NCBI GenBank assembly: GCA_012959785.1
Contig: DUCM01000009.1
Location: 1-64,000 of the forward strand
Reading direction: 5' to 3'
DNA length: 64,000 nucleotides
Source: Planctomycetota bacterium
GTDB lineage: Bacteria; Planctomycetota; UBA1135; GCA-002686595
Shown here piece by piece: positions 16,133 to 25,200 of this stretch. The first letter of the stretch is position 1. Each line of letters opens with the position of its first letter. A program made the position numbers and the translations under genes. The notes under the pieces were generated by a model that was given only the letters and a program-made list of their open reading frames with translations, ran no database searches and had not been told where the DNA came from.

Positions 16133-18074
16133 GGAAAAGCGTCTCCCTCTAGCCCTCTTGCTCTCGTTCCTGATTATTGTGGCCTGGAGCACCTTCGGTC
16201 CCAAGCCTCCCCCGGGAACCTCCACGCTCCCTGATCAGGTGGATGCTGGTGCTGCGCAAGAGCAGTCGGCCGGGCCCTCGCGGGAAGCCCGCGAACTGGT
16301 GGCCGAGCGCCAGGCCGCCGAATCCGAAGAGGAGCTCACCTACCTATTTGACACGGGCGCAGGCCGCGGGTTGTTCGGCCGCTTCACGAACCGTGGCGCG
16401 CGCCTGTTGAGCTTGAAACTTGGCGACTTCAGCCTCGACCGTGAGCTCCCCGAAGAGGATCGCGATGACTCTGCGCGTTGGGTCGAACTCCTCTCCACGA
16501 TCGAGGGCGCCGAGGGCGCCACGGGATCCCTGGTTTGGGCTGGAGACTCGTCATCGAGCGCCATGCTGACCGAGCCCCTCGAAGAGGCACTTTGGAACAG
16601 TCGCGAACTAGCAGGCGGCGGGATCGAGTTCAGCTATGCCCCGGGCACGGGCATGCTCTTCAAGAAGCGCATCCTGCCCGGTGCGGGCGCATTTCAACTG
16701 CGGCTCGAACTCGAGCTCGAAAACACGGCCGCCGCCGATATGCCCGGCTTGGCGCAGTTCACCTTGACACCAGCCGAAGTGGTGCGGCCCATCGGCGAGG
16801 AACGCTTCTACCAGGAACCCCAGACCATCGCGGCCTGGCGCGGTTCCAGCGGCGAGATCGATGTGGAGACTGCGGTCCAAAAGGAAGGTGGCAGTGACCT
16901 GCGTGGTGCGCTCGCCGCACCCCGCGGTGGGCGGCTCTCCTTTGCTGGTGTGCACAACAAGTTCTTCGCCCTGCTCTTTTCGCCGGCCGATGAAGAAGTA
17001 GAGCGCAATATCTTGGGCGTGGGCTATCGCCGAGTGCAGGACGAGGGTTGGCTCTTCGAACATCCCGGTCAGGAGGACGAAGCCTGGAAATACGTCGTCT
17101 GCGATGTCTCCCTGCAACTCGATGTGCCCCCCCTGGGCGGCTCCAAGACCTGGGCTTTCGACCTCTACGCGGGTCCCAAGCGGCGTACGACCCTGGCCGC
17201 CATCGACGAGGAACTCCTGGAGTTGCTGGATGAGGATGTGGGCATGTTCTCCTCCATCGCCAACATCATCACTGCGATCCTGGGCTTCTATTACGGGCTG
17301 CTGGGCAATTGGGGCTGGGCCATCATTCTGATGACCTTCACCGTACGGGTGCTCCTGTTTCCCCTCAACCGACGCTTCCAGACGGCCATGGCGCGCTACG
17401 CCAAGAAGATGAAGCGCGTGCAGCCCATGATCGACGAGGTCAAGGAGAAGCACAAAAACAACCCCAAGCGTTTGCGCGAAGAGCAATCGCGCATCATGCA
17501 GGAAGAAGGCGCCATCCCGCCCCTCGGCGGTTGCCTGCCCATGTTCCTGCAGTTTCCGATCTTCATCGGTCTGTTCCAGGCTCTGCGGGTGGACTTCAAC
17601 CTGCGCCACGAGCCGTTTATCCTGTGGATGCGCGACCTATCGATGCCCGACCAGTTGGCGCACATCAACTTCAACACTTATCTGCCCTTCATCGGCACGA
17701 TTGAGTACCTGAACATTTTGCCGCTCTTGATGATCTGCCTCTGGATTGCTCAGCACAAGGTCATGCCTCAACCAGAGAACAGCGGCCCCGACCAAGAGCG
17801 CATGAAGAAGATGATGATGGGTATGCAGGTCTTCTTCGCCTTCTTGTTCTACAGCTACGCCTCGGGCCTGGCGCTGTACATGATCACAAGTTCTTCTATC
17901 GCGATCTTCGAGACCGTGGTGATCAAGAAGGTCTGGCCCATCGACGACAGCGAGATGGAGAAGAAGAAACCTGGTCGCTTCATGCAGCGCGTGGCCGCAA
18001 TGCAGAAGGAACAATTGCGTCGTGCAAAGGACGAAGGGAAGCGCAAGAAGCAGCAGAAAAAGAAGCACCGGTAG
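16131..18074 (+). CDS. yidC: Membrane protein insertase YidC
   Basis: 647 residues, the long Gram-negative form. YidC inserts and folds inner-membrane proteins, alone or with SecYEG. It begins EKRLPLALLLSFLIIVAWS (first membrane helix), followed by a large periplasmic domain (~30-370). The conserved C-terminal core has the substrate-groove arginine in FTVRVLLFPLNRRF and, further on, GGCLPMFLQFPIFIGLFQAL. The tail is very basic (KRKKQQKKKHR), as in ribosome-binding YidC variants. The only sensible start is TTG 16131, directly after a polypyrimidine tract. mnmE follows after 10 bases; rnpA and yidD, usual neighbours, are ~30 kb away. Confidence 0.95.
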   Translation: MEKRLPLALLLSFLIIVAWSTFGPKPPPGTSTLPDQVDAGAAQEQSAGPSREARELVAERQAAESEEELTYLFDTGAGRGLFGRFTNRGARLLSLKLGDFSLDRELPEEDRDDSARWVELLSTIEGAEGATGSLVWAGDSSSSAMLTEPLEEALWNSRELAGGGIEFSYAPGTGMLFKKRILPGAGAFQLRLELELENTAAADMPGLAQFTLTPAEVVRPIGEERFYQEPQTIAAWRGSSGEIDVETAVQKEGGSDLRGALAAPRGGRLSFAGVHNKFFALLFSPADEEVERNILGVGYRRVQDEGWLFEHPGQEDEAWKYVVCDVSLQLDVPPLGGSKTWAFDLYAGPKRRTTLAAIDEELLELLDEDVGMFSSIANIITAILGFYYGLLGNWGWAIILMTFTVRVLLFPLNRRFQTAMARYAKKMKRVQPMIDEVKEKHKNNPKRLREEQSRIMQEEGAIPPLGGCLPMFLQFPIFIGLFQALRVDFNLRHEPFILWMRDLSMPDQLAHINFNTYLPFIGTIEYLNILPLLMICLWIAQHKVMPQPENSGPDQERMKKMMMGMQVFFAFLFYSYASGLALYMITSSSIAIFETVVIKKVWPIDDSEMEKKKPGRFMQRVAAMQKEQLRRAKDEGKRKKQQKKKHR

Positions 18075-18084
18075 GCCCTGGCGA

Positions 18085-19473
18085 ATGGCTGACTCGGGTG
18101 AAACGATCGTGGCCATCGCGAGTCCGGCCGGAGCGGGCCGGCGCGGCGTGCTGCGCCTCTCGGGGCCAGCGGCCCTTGAATTGACCCGCCAGGTGACGCA
18201 GGTGGGCTCGGCTCTCGACGGTAGGCCCCGGCGCGGAGTGTACCGGGGCCGTTTCGACGATGGGGGTGGCAGCCAGCCCTTGTTGCTCTTGTGGATGAAT
18301 GGCCCGCATTCCTTCACCCGCGAAGATGTGGCTGAGTTTCACCTGTGCGGCTCCCCACCGCTCCTTGAGCGGGCTCTTCGGCGACTGCTGGAGTTGGGCG
18401 CGCGGCCCGCGCTGCGCGGCGAATTCACCCGCCGGGCCTTCGAGTCCGGGCGCATCGACTTGACCCGCGCCGAAGGCGTCCTGGCCTTGATCGGCGCCCA
18501 AAACGAAGCCGAGCGCCGTTCGGCCGCGGCCTTGCTCTTCGGGGGCCTCGAAGAACGGGTGCTGGCTCTGCGCGCGGGCTTTATGGAACTGCGTTCCCTG
18601 TGCGAGGCGAGTCTCGACTTCGACGAGTACGACACGGCCCATGTCAGCCTGACCGAACTGGAGCAGCGCGCCCGGGGCTTGGTGCGGGCTTGCCTCGAAG
18701 CCCGTGGCTGGGAAGAGCGCCGCAGCGCTGCCCTGGCCGAGTTGCGCGTGGTCCTCGTGGGGGCACCCAACTCCGGCAAGAGCTCGCTCTTCAACGCTCT
18801 TGTGGAAGAGGGCAGTGCCATCGTCTCGGGTAGCGCCGGCACCACACGCGATGTGCTCGAAGGCCGCTGGCTGCTGGCCGGCACGGGCGTGCTCCTGTGC
18901 GACACCGCCGGGCTGGCCGAGGGCGGCCGCGATACCGTGGCGGCGGCGGCCCAACTTCAGGCAGCCGGCTTTCGCGCGGGCGCCGACCTGTGCTTGGAAG
19001 TGCTCGACCGCAGCGCACCCGAAGCGTCGCTCTCCCACTTGGACCTGGCTGCGCCCACGATATTGGTTTGGAACAAGTGCGACCTCGCCGCGGCGCAAGC
19101 CAGCGCTCCGCAGGATGGCGGGGGGTGCCTCGCGCAGGTCAGCCTCAGCGCGCGCAGCGGAGCGGGGCTCCTGGAGTTGGCCGAAATCGTGGCGGCCGCC
19201 CTGGGACTCGCCCCTCGGGAGGGCACGTGCGAGGGCGCCAGTGCCTGTGCCGGCCGCCTGGAGCGCGAGCTCTCGGCCCGCCACCGCGCCGCTCTCCAGG
19301 CGACCTCCGAGGCCCTGGAAGAGGGGCTCCGGGGGGCCCGCGAGGGCAGCACCCTGGACCTCTTTGCCGAGCACCTCCGGCGCGCCACCGACGCCCTGGA
19401 CTCCATCTCGGGGCACAGCACCCCCGAGGACCTCCTCGACCGCGTCTTCGGGGCCTTTTGCATCGGCAAATAG
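18085..19473 (+). CDS. mnmE: tRNA-modification GTPase MnmE
   Basis: 462 residues. With MnmG it makes the 5-carboxymethylaminomethyl group of wobble uridine in tRNA. The N-terminal tetrahydrofolate-binding domain begins ETIVAIASPAGAGRRGVLRL. The G domain in the middle has the P-loop GAPNSGKSSLFNAL, GTTRDVLEG, DTAGL and NKCD. The C-terminus ends in FCIGK, the family's catalytic-cysteine motif. ATG 18085 gives the standard N-terminus. It shares a transcript with yidC. Confidence 0.96.
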   Translation: MADSGETIVAIASPAGAGRRGVLRLSGPAALELTRQVTQVGSALDGRPRRGVYRGRFDDGGGSQPLLLLWMNGPHSFTREDVAEFHLCGSPPLLERALRRLLELGARPALRGEFTRRAFESGRIDLTRAEGVLALIGAQNEAERRSAAALLFGGLEERVLALRAGFMELRSLCEASLDFDEYDTAHVSLTELEQRARGLVRACLEARGWEERRSAALAELRVVLVGAPNSGKSSLFNALVEEGSAIVSGSAGTTRDVLEGRWLLAGTGVLLCDTAGLAEGGRDTVAAAAQLQAAGFRAGADLCLEVLDRSAPEASLSHLDLAAPTILVWNKCDLAAAQASAPQDGGGCLAQVSLSARSGAGLLELAEIVAAALGLAPREGTCEGASACAGRLERELSARHRAALQATSEALEEGLRGAREGSTLDLFAEHLRRATDALDSISGHSTPEDLLDRVFGAFCIGK

Positions 19474-19496
19474 GCACCCAGTAGGCCTCCAGCGCG

Positions 19497-19524
19497 TTGA
19501 CACACTACATCTTGTGTGTATTCT
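19497..19524 (+). promoter_or_regulatory. nrdR promoter with an NrdR box in the spacer
   Basis: TTGACA (19497-19502) and TATTCT (19519-19524) are separated by 16 bases and form a good sigma-70-type promoter. The spacer holds ACACTACATCTTGTGT (19502-19517), matching 13 of 16 positions of the known NrdR box ACACTATATATAGTGT. NrdR binding here would block RNA polymerase, so nrdR and the downstream ATP-cone gene should be autoregulated. Functional boxes often occur in pairs about three helical turns apart; no good second copy is seen. Confidence 0.75.
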
Positions 19525-19572
19525 CATCTTGTCCAGGACGATCCCTCCGTGGGGAGTTCTCAAATCCAGCCC

Positions 19573-20034
19573 ATGAAATGCCCGCACTGCAAGCACGATG
19601 ACGACCGCGTGGTCGATTCGCGTCTGACCCACGAGGGTGGCGTCGTGCGTCGCCGCCGCGAGTGTTTGCAGTGTTTTCAGCGCTACACGACCTACGAACG
19701 CATCGAGGAGACTCCTCTGCGGGTGATCAAGAAGAGTGGCGAGCGGGTGCGCTTCGAGCGTGATCGTGTTTTGGCTGGCATGGTCCTGGCCTGCGAAAAG
19801 TTACCAGTAGCCTTCGAGACCCTGGACATGGCCACGGGGCGTATCGAAGCGCGCATCCAGGAGGAGTGTGACCGCGAGGTGGAGAGTTCGGTGATCGGCT
19901 CGCTGGTCATGTACGAGCTGAAGGATATCGATCCCGTGGCCTACATCCGCTTCGCCAGCGTCTACCGCGAATTCCGTGACATCAAACAGTTCCTTGAGGA
20001 ATTGCGCCCGCTGATCGACGGAGAGCAGGTATGA
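19573..20034 (+). CDS. nrdR: Transcriptional repressor NrdR
   Basis: 153 residues. NrdR represses ribonucleotide reductase genes when dATP is bound. The N-terminal zinc ribbon has four cysteines (CPHC, then CLQC: residues 3, 6, 31, 34) plus the DSR motif and the basic patch VRRRRECLQCFQRYTTYERIE. The ATP-cone follows (RVIKKSGERVRFERDRVLAG) and ends with VAYIRFASVYREFRDIKQF. ATG 19573 gives the exact family start. The gene overlaps the next by four bases (ATGA). Its promoter carries an NrdR box. Confidence 0.95.
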   Translation: MKCPHCKHDDDRVVDSRLTHEGGVVRRRRECLQCFQRYTTYERIEETPLRVIKKSGERVRFERDRVLAGMVLACEKLPVAFETLDMATGRIEARIQEECDREVESSVIGSLVMYELKDIDPVAYIRFASVYREFRDIKQFLEELRPLIDGEQV

Positions 20035-22172
20035 GCGTTCGTCGAGTGCGAAAACGAGATGGGCGCGAGGAGCCCTTCGAGAAGCAGAAGATCGAGGCTG
20101 CCGTGCTCGCCGCGCAGGCGGCTGTGGGCGAGGACGATCAGAGTTTCGCCCGGGAAGTCAGTGAGTTGGTCGAACTGGCCCTGCGCCGCCGCTACGCCTG
20201 GACCGGACCGCGACGACTCGACCCCATCAGTGGACATCTCGCCGCGTTCCCGAACCCGGCTGAAGGGCCCGAAACCTCGGGCGAGACTGAGTTGTACGAG
20301 CCCGCCGACGGGGACGAGGACGCCGCCCCCGAGTCGATTCCCAGCATCGAGGAGATCCAGGACCTCGTGGAAGTGGGGCTCATCGAGTTGGGTCGTGCGG
20401 CTCTTGCCAAGGCCTACATCCTCTACCGCGACCGTCGTTCGCGCACCCGCGCCTCCCTCGGCGAGGGCACTCCGCCGAGCGCTGCCGATTGCGCGCGGAT
20501 CTCCCACATGCGCGTGTGTGAAGACGGGGGCAGCTTGCCCTGGAGCAAGAGCCGCATCGCCGCGGCGCTCGTCAACGAAGCCAACCTCTCCCGCGAAGCG
20601 GCCTCGGCCCTGGCCTTGCGCGTCGAAGATCGCGTGCTCGCCTTGGGCTTGCGCCAGCTCTCTACCTCCCTGGTGCGCGAGTTGGTGGCGGGCGAAATGC
20701 TGGCCATGGGGCTCACCAGTGCCCTGGCCCGCCAGGCTCCCGTGACCCTCCCGCGCCATGACCTGCGCCAATGCCTGGCCACCGGCCCCGACACTTCCTC
20801 GGCCACCTCCGGCGTGCGGCGCGCCGTGAGCGAGGTCCTGGGCGGCGAACTGCTGCGGCGCTTCGCCAGTTCGGAGATACTCTCCGAGCGTGCAGCCGAA
20901 GCCCAGCGCGGGGGCGAGCTGTTCCTCGAGGACCTCAGCGCACCGCACCTCTATCTGACTCAGTCGATTTCCTCGGACCTGCTTTTGCGGGGCGCCCCCG
21001 GCTCCCTGGCGGCCTTCGACGCCCTTCCGGAAATCGCTTCCCTGTGCGGCGCCGTCTCCCGCGGCATCGTGCTCGAAGCGCCCTCGAGTCTCTTGCAACC
21101 TGTGGCCCGCGCTTCCCGAGGCGAGGGCCAGACTTCCCTCACCGCCTGGCTCCTCTCCCTGGCTTCCGTGGCCCGCGCGGCGGGCCGGCGCATCGACCTG
21201 GCCAGCGCCGGTCAACGCGCCCCGGCTCTGCTGGCGCGCTTGATGGCCGAGATGCTTGAGTTGTCCCGGGGCGCTGAAGTCGGTTCCCTGGCTCGCCTCT
21301 TCGTCTCGGCCAACGAGCTCGAACAGACTCTGGAACACGACCCAAACCTCGCCGAGGTGGTCGATGCGCTCCTCGAGCGGCAGCTCGTCGTGCCCACCTG
21401 GGGCGGTGCCGCAGGCCAGATCGTGGCGCCCGGTTGCCTGCGCGCGCCCCGCGAACAGGGGGCCCTGGCCTGTGGTGGTGCGGTGGCGATCAATCTCGTG
21501 CGCCTGGCCGAGCGCGCCGGACCCTGGCGCGAGGACCTGGTGCTCGAAAGCCTGGCCCGCAGGGTCGAGGAAGCCGTGGAAACCCTGGCGAGCCTGGCGG
21601 CTTTCCAGCGCGATCAACGCGCCGCGCGCCCCGGCGAAGCCCGCGGGCGGGTGAGCTACGCCCTGACGCCGGTGGGCTTGCGCGAGTGCCTGCGCCTGCT
21701 CGGCGACGGTGAACTGCGAGCCGCCCAGGGAGCACGCCTCTTGGGCTTGATCTGCGATGGCGCTCGACGCTTCGCGGCCAAGCGTGGCCTGGCCGTGAAC
21801 CTCACGCCCTGCTTTGGCGCGGCAGCCGCCCGGGGTTTCGAGCACCTGGACAGAAGTTCCGAACGCCTGCAACAGGGACTTTTGTTCGGCGATGCCACTC
21901 GCAGCCAGAACGGCTACAGCACGGGTTACACCTTGGGCCACGGCGACCTTGTGGGCGCCGGGGCCCAGGAGGCCGAACTGCTCTCCACCGTGGCCGCCGG
22001 CCCTTGGTTGGCCCAACCCCTCGCCCGCGACTCCCGCGAGCCTCTGGTCCACCTCGCCGCCTGGCGGCGCTTCCTCGTCGAGCGCGCAGCCCTGCACGCG
22101 GCCACTGCCCTCGACTTGCCCGAGACCGCAGCTAGCAACCCGGCCAACATGTTTTCTTCCCATGCGTCCTGA
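20031..22172 (+). CDS. Double ATP-cone, NrdD-like protein lacking a glycyl-radical domain
   Basis: 713 residues. Residues 1-~140 form an ATP-cone like NrdR's (VRKRDGREEPFEKQKIEAAV; SIEEIQDLVEVGLIELGRAA) interrupted by a ~45-residue acidic insertion. A second, weaker cone follows (~158-230: SKSRIAAALVNEAN, LVRELVAGEMLAMGL). The rest resembles the barrel of class III ribonucleotide reductase NrdD: PGCLRA (~468) at the place of the GCR active-site loop, AVAINLVRLAERAG (~485), TPVGLRECLRLLGD (~547), and NGYSTGYTLG near 630. The protein then ends without the CxxC zinc site or the RVxGY glycyl-radical motif, so it should not be an active reductase alone. It may sense dATP/ATP or act as a regulatory partner. 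It shares an operon with nrdR. Confidence 0.75.
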   Translation: MSVRRVRKRDGREEPFEKQKIEAAVLAAQAAVGEDDQSFAREVSELVELALRRRYAWTGPRRLDPISGHLAAFPNPAEGPETSGETELYEPADGDEDAAPESIPSIEEIQDLVEVGLIELGRAALAKAYILYRDRRSRTRASLGEGTPPSAADCARISHMRVCEDGGSLPWSKSRIAAALVNEANLSREAASALALRVEDRVLALGLRQLSTSLVRELVAGEMLAMGLTSALARQAPVTLPRHDLRQCLATGPDTSSATSGVRRAVSEVLGGELLRRFASSEILSERAAEAQRGGELFLEDLSAPHLYLTQSISSDLLLRGAPGSLAAFDALPEIASLCGAVSRGIVLEAPSSLLQPVARASRGEGQTSLTAWLLSLASVARAAGRRIDLASAGQRAPALLARLMAEMLELSRGAEVGSLARLFVSANELEQTLEHDPNLAEVVDALLERQLVVPTWGGAAGQIVAPGCLRAPREQGALACGGAVAINLVRLAERAGPWREDLVLESLARRVEEAVETLASLAAFQRDQRAARPGEARGRVSYALTPVGLRECLRLLGDGELRAAQGARLLGLICDGARRFAAKRGLAVNLTPCFGAAAARGFEHLDRSSERLQQGLLFGDATRSQNGYSTGYTLGHGDLVGAGAQEAELLSTVAAGPWLAQPLARDSREPLVHLAAWRRFLVERAALHAATALDLPETAASNPANMFSSHAS

Positions 22173-22214
22173 CGCGCGATGCACATCCTTCGACCCAGTC
22201 CGTCCTGATCCTCC

Positions 22215-25200
22215 ATGCGCCTAAAAAGCCTCGAGCTCATCGGTTTCAAATCCTTCGCCGATCGCACCGTCTTCGAATTTGGAGACGACACCCTGACGTG
22301 CGTCGTCGGTCCCAACGGTTGCGGCAAGAGCAATGTCGTCGATGCCCTGCGCTGGGTCCTGGGCGAACAGCGGCCCACATCCATGCGCGGCAAGGAGATG
22401 ACCGATGTGATCTTCAAGGGCTGCTCCGGGCGACCGGGAATGGGCTTCGCCGAGTGCACGGTCATACTCGACAACTCCGCGGGCAGCCTGCCCGAACAGG
22501 GACCTGAGATCTCTATCTGTCGGCGCGTCTTCAAGAGCGGCGAAGGCGAGTATGTCCTCGATGGCCAGAAGGTGCGCCTGAAGGACATCCGCGAGATGCT
22601 CTTCGATACTGGCCTTGGCGGCCGCGGCTACTCGGTGCTCGAGCAGGGCCGCATCGACGCCGTGCTCTCCGCCAACCCGATCGACCGCCGGCGCATCTTT
22701 GAAGAAGCCGCGGGCATCAGCCGTTACCGCCAGCGCAAACACGAAACCGAGCTGCGTCTGGCTCGCGTTCAGCAGGACCTCGCCCGTCTCGACGATGTTA
22801 CTGGCGAGTTGCGCAGTCGGGTGCGCTCACTAAAAATTCAAGCTGGCAAGGCCGAGCGCTTCGTGGAAGCCCGTGGCGTCTGGCAGATTGAGAAGACCCG
22901 GCTCGTCAAGCACCAACTGTTCAGCCTGGGAGGCGATCTCGAGACCTGTGTGGCCGCCGTCGAAAGCATGGAAAACGATCTCGCCATTCTGCGCGAGGAG
23001 CGTGAAGGCGCCGCTGGCGAGATCGGCAAGCTCGAAACCGGCCGTGATGAGATTCAGGAGCGCGTGGAGCGCGCAGCCGCCTGCGTGGCCAAGCTCGAAG
23101 GCGACGCCCGCGCTCTGGATGAGCGCCGCACGCAACTCTTGGCCCGGGTCAACATCTGGGAACATGCCGCCGCCGATGAAGAGCAACGTGTGCAGGACCT
23201 CTCGACTCAGCTGGCCCAGCGCGCTGCCGAGCTCGAGGTTTTCGGCGAACAAGAGCAGAGCCTCACTGCCGAAGTCGCTTCCTCACGGACCACCACAGAG
23301 AGCCAGACCCAGGCGCGACGGGAACTCAGCCAAAGCTACGCCGAGGCCCGGCAACGGTCTCAGGAGCAGAACGAGGTGGTGCTGGCCGCCTTGCACGGCA
23401 AGACCGCCGCGGAAAATACCCGGCGGCACATCGAAGAGGCTCGCGGCCCGGCAGAGGAACGCTTCGAGCGTGTGCGCAGTCGCCTGGAGGAAGCCAGCGG
23501 GCAACTCGACGGCGCGCAGACCGAGGAGCACGGCGCTCGAGCGGACCTGCACGGCCTGCAATCCGTGCAGGCCGCGGGCCAGGCGCGTCTGGCCGGGCTT
23601 GAGGGCAACTTGCGAACCCTCGACAGCGAATGGACCGTGATTGAGGCCAGTCGCAATGAGTTGGCTCTGGATGTCGCCCGCCACACCAGCCGCATCGAGT
23701 CCCTGCTTGACCGCGAACGAGAGCTGGAAAATCTCGGCCAGGGCGCCAAGGCCGTGCTTGAAGCGGCCTCAGAAGCTGGCGGGCCCTGCGCCGCCGAACA
23801 ACTGAGCGGCTTCCTTGGCGATCACCTGCACACCACGAGCGTCCATGCCCGCGCCCTCGACGCCGTACTCGGCGAGCGCAGCGCGGCCCTGGTGGCCGCC
23901 GACGCAAGTGTCGCCCGGCGCGTGGCCCGTTGGCTTTCGGATTCAGACCATGGCCAGGCCGCCTTGACCATCCCCGGTGGCCTGGGTTCTCCCCCCGCGC
24001 CGTCGTTTGGCCCCCTGTCCGGGGAGCTTGATGGCCTTGTGCTGGCTGAGCTGCGCTCGGAGGTTCGTTGCGATCCGGGCTTCGAAGGTCACGCCGACGC
24101 GCTGCTCGGGGGCGTGCTTTTGGCCCGTGACCTCGAAGCCGCCCTGAAGATCGTGGCCCGCGCGCCCGAGCGGCGTTGCGTGACGCCTGCTGGGGAACTC
24201 GTGGACGCTGCCGGCCTCGTGGCTGGCAGCCGCAGCTTGACCGGAGGCGCCATCGGCCGTCGCTCGAGCGCCGCCGAATTGCAGACAGAACTGACCGGCC
24301 TCGAGGCCAACCTGACCGACCTGGCAGGGGCCAGCGACAAGCTCAAATTGCGCCGCGAAGATTCGCGCCAGGGCTTCGAGGCGGCTGGAGTCGCCATGCA
24401 GGAGAAAATGGAAGCCGTGGCTGCCGGCGCGGGGCGCTTGGCTACCGCCGAAGCCCGGGTGCGCGACCTGGGCGCGGCTGTAACCTTGCTGCAACACGAG
24501 AGCACGAGCGTCGTTGCCGAACACGAACAACTCGGTCGCGACAGTGTGGTTGCTGCCGAGGAGGTGCTGACCTGTCGCGAGACCTTTGAAACCGAGAATG
24601 AGGCCCTCAAGGTCCTCGACAGGACGCGCCATGAGCTCGAGCAGCGGCGCGAGTTGTTCTTGCGCGAGGAAAACCTCGCGCGCGTGGAGCAGACGCGGCT
24701 CGAAGGCCAGTTGGGCGGCTTGACCAATCGCATGGCGGATCTCAAGCGCACCTTTTTGGACAACGAACACGAGGCCGAACGCGCCGGGCGACTGTCCCGC
24801 GAAGCCTCCGAGAGCGCCGCGTTGGGCTCCAACGAGAGTCATCAACTCAGCGAGCAGTGCACGCGTATCGGCGTCGAGCGTGAAACAGCCGACGCTGAAT
24901 TGGTCCGCCTGCGCGACGAAGTGGGTACTGTGGGCAGCACCCTGGAAGAGAATCGCCAAAAGTGCGACTCGGCAACTCGTCGGCTGGAAGGCCGCGCCAG
25001 CAATCTTTCCGACCTGCGTCTGGACGAGCAGCGCATTGGCCTCGCTCGTGCCGAGGTGGTGCGGCGCGCTGAAGAGGAACTTGAGCTGAGCCCAAAGGAG
25101 CTCTTGGAGGACTTCGTTCAGGAAGAAGAGCTGGCCGGCGCCGAGGCCGTGACCTGCCTGGAAGCCCGCGTGAACGATCTCAAGGGCCAGCTTGAGCGTC

